A stretch of DNA of 64,000 nucleotides from Pelomonas sp036401055. Its GTDB lineage: Bacteria > Pseudomonadota > Gammaproteobacteria > Burkholderiales > Burkholderiaceae_C. The position numbers and the translations under genes were made by a program. Positions 42,854-51,311 of this stretch are shown here, piece by piece (position 1 is the first letter of the stretch; every line of letters begins with the position of its first letter). The DNA lies in the NCBI GenBank assembly GCA_036401055.1, contig DASWWC010000070.1, positions 1-64,000 on the forward strand. The letters run 5' to 3'. Under the pieces are notes generated by a model. The model was not told the origin of the DNA. It did no database searches and worked only from the letters and a program-made list of their open reading frames with translations.

Positions 42854-44593
42854 TCAGTAGATGTCGTGCTGGGTGTTGTTGACGTTGAAGTGGCCGGTTG
42901 GCGTGATCAGGCGCGGGTCCTTGATGACGGCCTTGAGCTTGAGGGTCTTGTCGTCCACCACGACCAGGGCCGACTGCTTGTCCTTGGCGGACCAGACCGA
43001 GAACCAGACCTCGTCGCCCGCCTTGTTGAACTCCGGCTGCACGACGCGCTTGGCGCCGTCGTCGTTGATGCCGGCCCACTGGGCGATGGGCAGCACGGTG
43101 TAGCCCTTGTCCAGCGCCTTGATGTTGAACACCGCCACCGACTGGGCGATGGCGGCGTCGGGGTTCAGCGGCGTGTCGACGTACAGGTGCTGGCTCTTCG
43201 GGTGGCTCTTGAGGAACAGCGAACCGCCGCCCTGGCCCTTGAGCGTGGCGACCACCTTGAAGGCCTGTGCCGGGTGCTTGACCGGGTCGGTGCCGATCAG
43301 CGAGATGGTGTCGTCGCCCAGATGCCCCGTGCTCCAGACCGGGCCGAACTTCGGATGCACGAAGTTGGCGCCACGGCCCGGGTGGGGGATCTTGCCCACG
43401 TCGATCAGTCGGGTCAGCCGGCCTTCCTTGAGGTCCACCGCGGCGATCTTGTGGCTCTGGTTGGCTGCCACCATGAAGTAGCGCTTGCTGGCGTCCAGGC
43501 CGCCGTCATGCAGGAAGCGGGCGGTGCCGATGGTGGTCACCTTCAGCGCATCGATGTTGCTGTAGTCCACCAGCAGCGTCTGGCCGGTTTCCTTCACGTT
43601 GACGACGAACTCGGGCTTGAAGTGGCTGCCGACGATGGAGGCGACACGCGGCTCGGGGTGGTAGTCCTGCGTGTCCACGGTATTGCCACGGGTGGAAACG
43701 ATCTTCAACGGCTCCAGCGTGTCGCCCTTGAGGATCGTGTACTGCGGCGGCCAGTAGCTGCCGGCAATGACCAGCTTGTCCTCGTAGCCCTTGAACTTGC
43801 TCGTCTCGACCGAGCGGGCTTCCAGCCCGACGCACACCTCGGCGACGTTGTCGGGTTTCTCCATCCACAGGTCGATCATGTTGATCTTGGCGTCGCGTCC
43901 GATCACGAACAGGTAGCGGCCCGAGGCTGACGTGCGCGAGATGTGCACCGCATAGCCAGTCTTGACGATGTTGATGATCTTCTTGGTGTCGCCGTCGATC
44001 AGGGCCACCTCGCCGGTGTCGCGCAGCGTGGTGCTGAAGATGTTGTCGATGTTGTAGTTGTTGAGCTTCTTGCTGGGGCGTGCCTCGGGCGGCACGATCA
44101 CCTTCCATGTGGCCCGGGTGTCGGCCATGGAGTACTCGGGCGGTGTCGGCGGCTCGTGCTGGATGTAGCGGGCCATGACGTCGACTTCCTGCTCGCTCAT
44201 CTCGCCGCTGGTCTGCCAGTTCGGCATGCCGGCCGGGCTGCCGTAGGCAATGAAGACCTTCAGGTAGTCGGTGCCCTTGGCCGTCGTGATGTCGGGCGTC
44301 AGCGCCTTGCCGGTGGCGCCCTTGCGCAGCACTCCGTGGCAGCCTGCGCAGCGCTCGAAGTAGATGCGGCGGGCGATGTCGAACTCTGCCTGCGTCATCG
44401 CAGGGGCCTTGGGGTTGCGGCTCTCGACCATCGGTACGCTGCCCACGGGAGACGGTCCCGAGTGGTACTTCACCTCGGCCGGCAGCACGTCCTTCTTGCC
44501 GGCGTCGGCGGGCGTCTGCGCACCGGAGGCCAGCGGCCAGGCGAACAGCAGGCTCGCGGCCATCATGGCAACGCGGGGGAGGGGGACTCTCAT
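42854..44593 (-). CDS. nirS: cytochrome cd1 nitrite reductase
   Basis: NirS (579 residues) reduces nitrite to nitric oxide in the periplasm. After a signal peptide, a cytochrome c domain carries CAGCH (82-86). An eight-bladed d1-heme propeller follows, with H217 in KTGYAVHISR as the likely proximal heme d1 ligand. Conserved blocks HPEPRVASIVGSH, ARFLHDGGLD, TPTGHFNVNNTQHDIY and HPGRGANFVHPKFGPVWSTGHLGDD closely follow NirS from Pseudomonas. GGAGAAACC precedes the ATG. A c551 gene follows. NirF/NirN-type d1 proteins were considered, but the C-terminal signature is that of NirS. No heme d1 synthesis genes are in the window. Confidence 0.93.
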   Translation of the reverse strand: MRVPLPRVAMMAASLLFAWPLASGAQTPADAGKKDVLPAEVKYHSGPSPVGSVPMVESRNPKAPAMTQAEFDIARRIYFERCAGCHGVLRKGATGKALTPDITTAKGTDYLKVFIAYGSPAGMPNWQTSGEMSEQEVDVMARYIQHEPPTPPEYSMADTRATWKVIVPPEARPSKKLNNYNIDNIFSTTLRDTGEVALIDGDTKKIINIVKTGYAVHISRTSASGRYLFVIGRDAKINMIDLWMEKPDNVAEVCVGLEARSVETSKFKGYEDKLVIAGSYWPPQYTILKGDTLEPLKIVSTRGNTVDTQDYHPEPRVASIVGSHFKPEFVVNVKETGQTLLVDYSNIDALKVTTIGTARFLHDGGLDASKRYFMVAANQSHKIAAVDLKEGRLTRLIDVGKIPHPGRGANFVHPKFGPVWSTGHLGDDTISLIGTDPVKHPAQAFKVVATLKGQGGGSLFLKSHPKSQHLYVDTPLNPDAAIAQSVAVFNIKALDKGYTVLPIAQWAGINDDGAKRVVQPEFNKAGDEVWFSVWSAKDKQSALVVVDDKTLKLKAVIKDPRLITPTGHFNVNNTQHDIY

Positions 44594-44607
44594 GGTTTCT
44601 CCTTGCA

Positions 44608-46563
44608 GTGGTGAAGAAAACCCGCCATGCCCACTCCCTGCCCGGCCCGCGGCGCGCCCTGGTGCAGGCCTGCCTGCTGAGCCTGGGCATGCTGGCCAGC
44701 GCGCGTGCCGAGACCGCCGACCAGCTGCCCCGCATCGTCGTCAGTGCCACCCGCCATGCCGTGCCCCTGGCCGATGCGCCGGCCGCGATCACCGTCGTGG
44801 ACGCCGAGCAGCTCGCCCAGCGCGGCACCGACAACCTGCTGCAGGCGCTGCGCGTGGAGCCTGGCGTGGGGGCTTTCGGCCGGCCCATTGGCGGGCGCAA
44901 GGCGCTGTCACTGCGCGGCATGGACCCGCGCCACGTGCTGGTGCTGGTGGATGGCCAGCGCGTCTCGGCCAGCGACGGGCTGGTCGGCTCGTCCGACTTC
45001 CAGCTCGACTGGACCGGCGCCGTGGACATCGCTCGCATCGAGGTCGTGCGCGGCCCGATGTCCGTGCTCTACGGCGCCGAGGCCCTGGGTGGGGTCATCA
45101 ACGTCATCACCGAGCCGCTGAACGGCCAGTTGCAGGCGCGGGCCTTCGTCGAAGGCCGTGGCGGGCAGTCCGGTGGCGACGGCCATCGCATGGCGGCGGC
45201 CCTGCGCGGCGGCTTCGGGCCCGATGTCGACTTCGGCCTGGCGCTGAGCGATGCCCGCCGGCAATCCACACCCAGCCAGTCCGATGCCCGCATCACGGCC
45301 GTGGAAGGCCGCCGGCCGCGCGAGGCTGCGCTGAAGCTGCAGTGGCGCCTCGCGCCGGGCCAGAGCCTGGCCGCGGACAGCCGCCATGGCGATGAACAGC
45401 GCTGGCTCGATGCCCGCGAGCGCTCGGGCAAGAAGCGCTATCACCAGAGCCTGCACCATCTCGTTCGCGACCACCATGCCCTGCAGTGGGATGCCGAATG
45501 GGGCCAGGGCCGCCAGACCCTGCTGCGCGTCTACGAGAACCGTCTCTCGGTGAGCAACATCAAGACCGACGGTGTCGCCTCGCTGCGCCCCAACACCCTG
45601 AGCGACCGCGTGCTGGAAGGGCAGGGCAGCATGCCGGTGGGCGTCACCCAGCTCTGGACCGCGGGTTTTGAACTGCGCGACGAGAAACTGGTCAACGCCG
45701 GCCTGCCCGGCGGCGGCGCCAGCGCCACGCACAGCGGCGTCTACCTGCAGGATGAACTGCGCCTGTCGCCTGCGCTCAGCCTCACCGCGGGCGCCCGTGC
45801 CGACCATGCCAGCCGCTTCGGCACGGAGTTCAGTCCGCGGCTCTACGCCGTCTGGAAGCCAGCGGCCGGCTGGGTGGTCAAGGGCGGACTGGGCCACGGC
45901 TTCAAGGCGCCAACGCTGAAGCAGATCGACCCCAACTACCGCGAGGACGAAGGCCCCAACACCTATGTCGGGCAGGCCGGCCTCAAGCCCGAGCGCAACG
46001 ACAGCGTCGAGGCGACCCTGGCCTGGGACACCGCACCGGCTGGCGCCTCGCTGACGGCCTACCGCAACCGGGTGCGCCATCTCATCACGCCGGTGCTGCT
46101 GAGTGGCACGGCCAACAGCGGCGTCTACCAGTTCCGCAACATCGACGCCGCGGTGCTGCAGGGACTGGAGGCTGCGGCCGGCTGGCGCGCCGGTGGCTGG
46201 ACGCTGCAGCTGCAGGCCGGCCTGCTGCACGCCGAGGACGACCGTGGCCAGCCGCTGGAGAAGCGCGCCCGCCGCAGCTGGGGTCTGCGCGCCGATTGGC
46301 AACGTGGCGCCTGGCGTACCGGTGGCGACGTGACCGTGCACAGCGGCCTGCACCTCGCTTCCACGGTCACGGGGGAGCCGCCCCAGGGCGTGCCGCGCCT
46401 GACGCTGGCGAACCTGCATGCCAGCGTCGTGCTGGGGCACGGATGGACCTTGCGCGCGGGCATCGATAACGTCACCAACATGCGGTTGGCGGCCAAGTCC
46501 AGCCTTTTCGGTTGGGAAGAACTACCGCGCAGCTGTCGCATCGGCGTCGAAGGGCGCTGGTGA
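44608..46563 (+). CDS. TonB-dependent outer-membrane receptor
   Basis: This 651-residue receptor is of the shorter siderophore/vitamin/heme type. It has a signal region (LLSLGMLASARA), then a TonB-box-like LPRIVVSATR. The plug is ADAPAAITVVDAEQLAQRGTDNLLQALRVEPGV with SLRGMDPRHVLVLVDGQRV and the IEVVRGPMSVLYGAEALGGVINVIT motif. A 22-strand-size barrel ends in RIGVEGRW, with terminal Trp where Phe is usual. The GTG start lies only 14 bp from the nirS start in the opposite direction and lacks a clear ribosome-binding site, so the start is uncertain. The ligand (iron chelate, heme or metal) is unknown. Confidence 0.87.
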   Translation: MVKKTRHAHSLPGPRRALVQACLLSLGMLASARAETADQLPRIVVSATRHAVPLADAPAAITVVDAEQLAQRGTDNLLQALRVEPGVGAFGRPIGGRKALSLRGMDPRHVLVLVDGQRVSASDGLVGSSDFQLDWTGAVDIARIEVVRGPMSVLYGAEALGGVINVITEPLNGQLQARAFVEGRGGQSGGDGHRMAAALRGGFGPDVDFGLALSDARRQSTPSQSDARITAVEGRRPREAALKLQWRLAPGQSLAADSRHGDEQRWLDARERSGKKRYHQSLHHLVRDHHALQWDAEWGQGRQTLLRVYENRLSVSNIKTDGVASLRPNTLSDRVLEGQGSMPVGVTQLWTAGFELRDEKLVNAGLPGGGASATHSGVYLQDELRLSPALSLTAGARADHASRFGTEFSPRLYAVWKPAAGWVVKGGLGHGFKAPTLKQIDPNYREDEGPNTYVGQAGLKPERNDSVEATLAWDTAPAGASLTAYRNRVRHLITPVLLSGTANSGVYQFRNIDAAVLQGLEAAAGWRAGGWTLQLQAGLLHAEDDRGQPLEKRARRSWGLRADWQRGAWRTGGDVTVHSGLHLASTVTGEPPQGVPRLTLANLHASVVLGHGWTLRAGIDNVTNMRLAAKSSLFGWEELPRSCRIGVEGRW

Positions 46564-46622
46564 CGCTGCCCGTCGCGAGACCCGGGCTCTAACATGGGCC
46601 GGTTGCCGCGAAGGGGAGCGTG

Positions 46623-47744
46623 ATGCAAACGTCGGAACACGTGCTCAACCGTGCCGAGATCGAGCGGTCGGGCCTCGGCGAGCGGATCTGCAGCCTGCAC
46701 AGCATGCTGCTGGCCCGCTACCCGTCCATCGGTCGCATCGCGCTGGCGCTCTACGACCCCAGCACCGACCTGCTCAAGACCTTCGCCAGCAGCAACGAAG
46801 GTGGCATCGCGCTGCAGCACTACGAGGCCAGGCTGGCCGACGTGCCGTCGCTGGTGGAGCTGCGCGACAGCCGCCAGTCCCGCGTGGTGGACGACATCGA
46901 GCAGGCCTTCCAGGCCGCCAGCGCACACACGGCCTGGCTCAAGTCGCAGCACTACCGCAGCAGCTACACGCTGCCCATCTTCCGGGGGGCGGAGCTGTCG
47001 GCCTTCCTGTTCTTCGACTCGACGGAACGCGCGGCCTTCACAGCACCGGTGTGCGGCGTACTGGATCAGTTCGCCGACATCATTGCGCAGCTCTACCTGC
47101 TGCGGCTCTCGGCGGTGCATCACCTGATCGGCGCGGTCGACATCGCCACGGGCCTGGCCCGCATCCGCGATGTGGAGACCGGCAGGCACCTGGAGCGCAT
47201 GGCCAAGTACTCGCGCCTCATCGCGCGCGGCGTGGCCGAGCACTACGGCCTGACCGACGAAACCATCGAGTACCTGCACCTGTTTGCGCCGCTGCATGAC
47301 ATCGGCAAGGTGGGCATTCCCGACTCCATCCTGCTCAAGCCCGGCAAGCTCGACGCGGACGAACGGCGGCTCATGCAGCAGCACGTGGTGATCGGCGAGC
47401 AGCTCGTCGACCACATCGTGGCCGACCTCGGCCTGCAGGGCGACGCGGCGGCCTGCATCATGCGCGACGTGGTGTCGGGCCACCACGAACGCGGCGATGG
47501 CAGCGGGTATCCGCGCGGCCTCCGTATGGCCGACATCCCGGTGTCGGCCCGCATCGTCGCCGTGGCCGACATGTACGACGCACTGTCGTCCGCCCGGCCC
47601 TACAAGGCACCCTGGGACGAGGTGCGCTGCGCCGAAGAGCTGCGCAGCCAGGCGGCGCTCGGGCTCATCGACGGCGCCTGCGTGGAGGCGCTGCTGAGCG
47701 ACGAGGCCGCACGCCGGCAGATCCGCGAACGCTTCGGCGACTGA
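46623..47744 (+). CDS. GAF / HD-GYP cyclic-di-GMP phosphodiesterase
   Basis: The 373-residue cytoplasmic protein couples an N-terminal GAF-like sensor (about 10-155) to an HD-GYP domain (about 170-350). The metal and catalytic motifs are complete: H225-D226 in LHDIGKVGIPD, HHERGDGSGYPRGL including the GYP-type triad, and VADMYDALSSARPYK. Such domains degrade c-di-GMP. ATG 46623, four bases after GGGGAG, is preferred over GTG 46620. It follows the TonB receptor on the same strand. What the GAF domain senses is not visible. Confidence 0.9.
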   Translation: MQTSEHVLNRAEIERSGLGERICSLHSMLLARYPSIGRIALALYDPSTDLLKTFASSNEGGIALQHYEARLADVPSLVELRDSRQSRVVDDIEQAFQAASAHTAWLKSQHYRSSYTLPIFRGAELSAFLFFDSTERAAFTAPVCGVLDQFADIIAQLYLLRLSAVHHLIGAVDIATGLARIRDVETGRHLERMAKYSRLIARGVAEHYGLTDETIEYLHLFAPLHDIGKVGIPDSILLKPGKLDADERRLMQQHVVIGEQLVDHIVADLGLQGDAAACIMRDVVSGHHERGDGSGYPRGLRMADIPVSARIVAVADMYDALSSARPYKAPWDEVRCAEELRSQAALGLIDGACVEALLSDEAARRQIRERFGD

Positions 47745-47751
47745 CTGAACT

Positions 47752-48270
47752 TCAGCCGCGTCGCCGTGCCGCCATCTCGGCGCCCATCGCGGCCAGGGCC
47801 TCGGGGAACAGGCCCTGCGCCGCGCGTGGAAAGGCTTCGCCTTCCTCGGCGCGCATGTGGGCCGCGTACAGCGCGGCATAGGCCTGGCAGGCGTCGGCTT
47901 CCAGCGGCGCCGCCTCGCCCTGCGCCAGGCGTGCGAGCGCCGGGCGCAGCGCCGCCCAGCGGCCTGCCATCTCGGCATGCTCTGCGGCCAGCCGCTGCGC
48001 CAGCGCCTCCTGCCCCGCGGCCCGCAGCCGAGGCAGCACATGCCGCTCCTCGTCCTCGTGGTGCTTGGGGCCGGCGAGGTCGAAGTAACGCAGCACATCG
48101 CGTGCGGCGTCGCGCGCCTGCTCGTCGGCCCCCAGGGACTCGACGTGCGCCTGCAAGCGCAGCAGCAGGTCCAGGCTGCGCTGCACCCGCTCATGGCAGG
48201 CCAGCAGCATCTCGAAGGGCTGGTCGAAACCGACGGCGGGGCCCGCGTGCAGGGTCAGGCGTGAGTTCAT
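47752..48270 (-). CDS. hemerythrin-like HHE-domain protein
   Basis: The 172-residue protein is a four-helix hemerythrin-type fold with iron-binding candidates H in LLACHERVQ, HHEDEE, H in AAEHAEM and H in YAAHMRAEEGE. The family binds oxygen or nitric oxide or senses iron. Start MNSRLTLHAG is preferred; the frame opens 27 codons earlier but overlaps the ligA start region on the other strand. It is convergent with the HD-GYP gene (seven bases apart) and divergent from ligA (31 bp). Confidence 0.82.
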   Translation of the reverse strand: MNSRLTLHAGPAVGFDQPFEMLLACHERVQRSLDLLLRLQAHVESLGADEQARDAARDVLRYFDLAGPKHHEDEERHVLPRLRAAGQEALAQRLAAEHAEMAGRWAALRPALARLAQGEAAPLEADACQAYAALYAAHMRAEEGEAFPRAAQGLFPEALAAMGAEMAARRRG

Positions 48271-48301
48271 GCAGGGATTGTCCTCCCGCGACAATGGCAC
48301 G

Positions 48302-50329
48302 ATGACCGATGCCCCCGCCCAGCGCGCCGCCCAGCTGCGCGATCTGCTCAACCACCATGCCCACCTGTACTACGTGCTCGATGCTCCCGAGCTGCCGGAC
48401 GCCGAGTACGACAAGTTGTTCGCCGAGCTGCAGGCGCTGGAGGCCGCCCACCCCGAGCTGCTGACGCCGGACTCGCCCACGCAGCGCGTCATCGGCGCCG
48501 TGCTGGCCGGCCTGACGCCGGTGCAGCACGTCGTGCCCATGCTGTCCATCACGACCGAGACCGACACGACCGAGGGCGGTGCCATCGCGTTCGACGCACG
48601 CGTGCGCCGTGAGCTGGGATTGACCGAGGCTGACCCGCCGGTGGAATACGCCGCCGAGCTGAAGTTCGACGGCCTGGCCATGAACCTGCGCTACGAGCAT
48701 GGCGTGCTGGTGCAGGCCGCCACGCGCGGCGACGGCGAGACCGGTGAGGACGTCACGCAGAACGTGCGCACCATCGGGCAGATTCCGTTGCGCTTGAAGG
48801 GCGAGGCGCCGGCGGTGCTGGAGGTGCGCGGCGAGGTCTACATGCGCCGCGACGACTTCGAGAAGTTGAACGAGCGCCAGCGCGAGCGCGGCGAGAAAAC
48901 CTTCGTCAACCCGCGCAACACGGCGGCCGGCGCGATCCGCCAACTGGACCCGGCGCTGGTGCGCCAGCGTCCGCTGTGCTTCTATGCCTACGGGCTGGGC
49001 GAGGTGCAAGGCTGGGAGATCCCCGCCACGCACGCTGACATGTTGAATGCGCTGGCAGCCTTCGGGCTGCCGGTCAACGGCGACCGCGTGGTGGCGCAGG
49101 GCGTGGCCGGGCTCATCGAGTTCCACCGGGCCATGGCCGCCAGGCGCGATGCGCTGCCCTTCGACATCGACGGCATCGTCTACAAGGTCAACTCCCGCGA
49201 GTTGCAGGCCAAGCTCGGCTTCAAGACCCGCGAGCCGCGCTGGGCGGTGGCGCACAAGTACCCGGCGCAGGAGCAGGTGACCACGCTGCTGGCCATCGAC
49301 ATCCAGGTCGGCCGCACCGGCAAGCTGACGCCGGTGGCGCGCCTCGACCCGGTGTTCGTCGGCGGCACGACGGTCAGCAACGCGACGCTGCACAACCTGT
49401 TCGAGATGCGCCGCAAGGGTGTGCGCGTGGGCGACCAGGTCATCATTCGCCGCGCGGGCGACGTGATCCCGGAGGTGGTGGGCCGTGCGCCCGGCGAGAG
49501 GCCGGCCTACGTGCCCAACTTCCGCATGCCGCGTGCCTGCCCGGTCTGCAACAGCGAGGCCGCGCGCGAGCGTGGCGGCATGGACTACCGCTGCACCGGC
49601 GGCGTGTTTTGCCCGGCGCAGCGCAAGCAGGCCATGCTGCACTTCGCCGGCCGCCGCGCGATGGACATCGAAGGCCTGGGCGACAAGCTGGTCGAGCAAC
49701 TGGTGGACAGCGGCATCGTGCTGAGCCTGCCGGGCCTTTACAAGCTGGGCGTCGCCAAGCTCGCCGCGCTGGACCGCATGGCCGAGAAGAGCGCGCAGAA
49801 CATCGTCGACGCGCTGGAGAAGAGCAAGACGCCGACGCTGGCGCGCTTCCTGTTCTCGCTGGGCATACGCCAGGTCGGCGAGACGACGGCCAAGGATCTG
49901 GCGCGCCACTTCGGCACGCTGGACAAGCTGATGAACGCCAGCGTCGAGCAGCTGCTGGAGGTGCCCGACGTGGGCCCCATCGTCGCGGCCAGCATCCACA
50001 CCTTCTTCGCGCAGCCGCACAACCGCGAGGTCGTCGAGCAACTGCTGGCGGCCGGCGTTCAGCCGAAGGAAAGCGAAGGCGAGGGCGACGACCGGCCGCG
50101 TCCGCTGCTGGGCAAGACACTGGTGCTGACCGGCACGCTGCCCACGCTGTCGCGCGACGAGGCGCAGGCGCTGATCGAGGACGCCGGCGGCAAGGTCAGC
50201 GGTTCGGTGTCCAAGAAGACCAGCTACGTCGTCGCGGGCGAGGAGGCCGGCAGCAAGCTGGAGAAGGCGCGCACGCTGGGTGTCACGGTGCTGGACGAGG
50301 ACGGGCTGCGGGCCTTGTTGGCAGGCTGA
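48302..50329 (+). CDS. ligA: NAD+-dependent DNA ligase LigA
   Basis: LigA (675 residues) seals nicks in DNA replication and repair. The adenylated lysine is K121 in AELKFDGLAM. Further nucleotidyltransferase motifs include FVNPRNTAAGAIRQLDP and DGIVYKVN. The zinc finger has CPVCNSE and CTGGVFCPAQ, followed by helix-hairpin-helix repeats and a C-terminal BRCT domain (GKTLVLTGTLPTLSRDEAQALIEDAGGKVSGSVSKKTSYVVAGEEAGSK). ATG 48302 gives the family start. In many relatives ligA follows zipA directly; here about 8.5 kb lie between. Its last 47 bp overlap the convergent LysR gene. Confidence 0.97.
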   Translation: MTDAPAQRAAQLRDLLNHHAHLYYVLDAPELPDAEYDKLFAELQALEAAHPELLTPDSPTQRVIGAVLAGLTPVQHVVPMLSITTETDTTEGGAIAFDARVRRELGLTEADPPVEYAAELKFDGLAMNLRYEHGVLVQAATRGDGETGEDVTQNVRTIGQIPLRLKGEAPAVLEVRGEVYMRRDDFEKLNERQRERGEKTFVNPRNTAAGAIRQLDPALVRQRPLCFYAYGLGEVQGWEIPATHADMLNALAAFGLPVNGDRVVAQGVAGLIEFHRAMAARRDALPFDIDGIVYKVNSRELQAKLGFKTREPRWAVAHKYPAQEQVTTLLAIDIQVGRTGKLTPVARLDPVFVGGTTVSNATLHNLFEMRRKGVRVGDQVIIRRAGDVIPEVVGRAPGERPAYVPNFRMPRACPVCNSEAARERGGMDYRCTGGVFCPAQRKQAMLHFAGRRAMDIEGLGDKLVEQLVDSGIVLSLPGLYKLGVAKLAALDRMAEKSAQNIVDALEKSKTPTLARFLFSLGIRQVGETTAKDLARHFGTLDKLMNASVEQLLEVPDVGPIVAASIHTFFAQPHNREVVEQLLAAGVQPKESEGEGDDRPRPLLGKTLVLTGTLPTLSRDEAQALIEDAGGKVSGSVSKKTSYVVAGEEAGSKLEKARTLGVTVLDEDGLRALLAG

Positions 50330-51224
50330 GCAGTGCCGTGCGTGCCCATTCGGGCACGGTCTCGAACAGGTGGTCGATGAGCGCTCGCGTCTTGGCCGGC
50401 ATCAGCCGGCGGCTGGCGGTCAGCAGGTGCACGGGCAGGGGCTCGTAGCGCCAGTCGGGCAGCACCGGCACCAGCGTGCCGGCGGCCACGTCGGACGCCA
50501 CCATGCCGAACGGGAAGCTGGCGATGCCGCCGCCCGCCCGCGCCAGTGACAGCACCAGGCCGATGGAGTTGGCCTCCAGCGGGCCGCGGAGGTCCACCTC
50601 GGCGGTCTGGCGGCCGTTCTGCAGAGTGCGGTACATGCCCTTGCCCTGGGTCAGCACGACGAAGTCGTGGTCGGCCAGGTCGGCCGGCGTCTGCGGCGCG
50701 GGCCGGGCCTGCAGGTAGACCGGGCTGGCGTACAGGCCGCGCTCCAGCAGCATGAACTGACGCGCCACCAGGTCGGGTTCGTCCACCGGGCCCATGCGGA
50801 TGGCGAGGTCGTAGGGCTCGTTGAACAGGTCCACGCGGCGTGGCGTGGTGTCCACCTCCAGCTCCACCTTGGGATAGCGGCGCACGAAGCGCGCAAAGCT
50901 GTCGGCCAGCACCAGCATGGCGAACTCGGCCGGCACGGCCACGCGCACCTTGCCCTGCGGCGTGGCGTCGCGCGAGGCCAGCCAGTGGCGGGTCTCGGCG
51001 ATGTCGTCGTCATGCCGGGCGGCGCGTTCGGCCAGTTGCTCGCCCAGCTCGGTCAGCGTCAGCCGGGCGGCGCCGGGCACGAACAGCCGGGCGCCCACCG
51101 CAGTCTCCAGCGCGGTCAGCCGCCGGCTCAATGTGGCCTTGGGGCAGTCCAGCTGGCGCGCGGCGGCGGACAGCGACCCGGCCCGGTGCACCTGGGCCAG
51201 CAGCAGCAGGTCGTCGACTTTCAT
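50283..51224 (-). CDS. LysR-family transcriptional regulator
   Basis: The 313-residue protein has a LysR HTH (MKVDDLLLLAQVHRAGSLSAAARQLDCPKATLSRRLTALETAVGARLF) and a substrate-binding domain with VRVAVPAEFAMLVLADSFARFVRRYPKVELEV. Start MKVDDL is chosen by family alignment over a frame 20 codons longer. It is divergent from the pirin-emrAB operon across 87 bp and is the obvious candidate to control it. Its 3' end overlaps the end of ligA on the other strand by 47 bp. Confidence 0.9.
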   Translation of the reverse strand: MKVDDLLLLAQVHRAGSLSAAARQLDCPKATLSRRLTALETAVGARLFVPGAARLTLTELGEQLAERAARHDDDIAETRHWLASRDATPQGKVRVAVPAEFAMLVLADSFARFVRRYPKVELEVDTTPRRVDLFNEPYDLAIRMGPVDEPDLVARQFMLLERGLYASPVYLQARPAPQTPADLADHDFVVLTQGKGMYRTLQNGRQTAEVDLRGPLEANSIGLVLSLARAGGGIASFPFGMVASDVAAGTLVPVLPDWRYEPLPVHLLTASRRLMPAKTRALIDHLFETVPEWARTALLSLPTRPAARPRPAP

Positions 51225-51311
51225 TTCAATCGGTCTCGTTTCGTTTCTGGAACGGTGCGTTTGAGTTTTGCATCTATCCGCCATAAATGGAACTACCTAC
51301 AGTCGCCGGCC

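Noticed and set aside
42854..44593. Alternative call NirN or NirF for the cytochrome cd1-type gene
   Set aside because: The conserved central blocks and the C-terminal NTQHDIY-type ending match NirS, and a c551 gene follows; NirF lacks the c-type heme domain.
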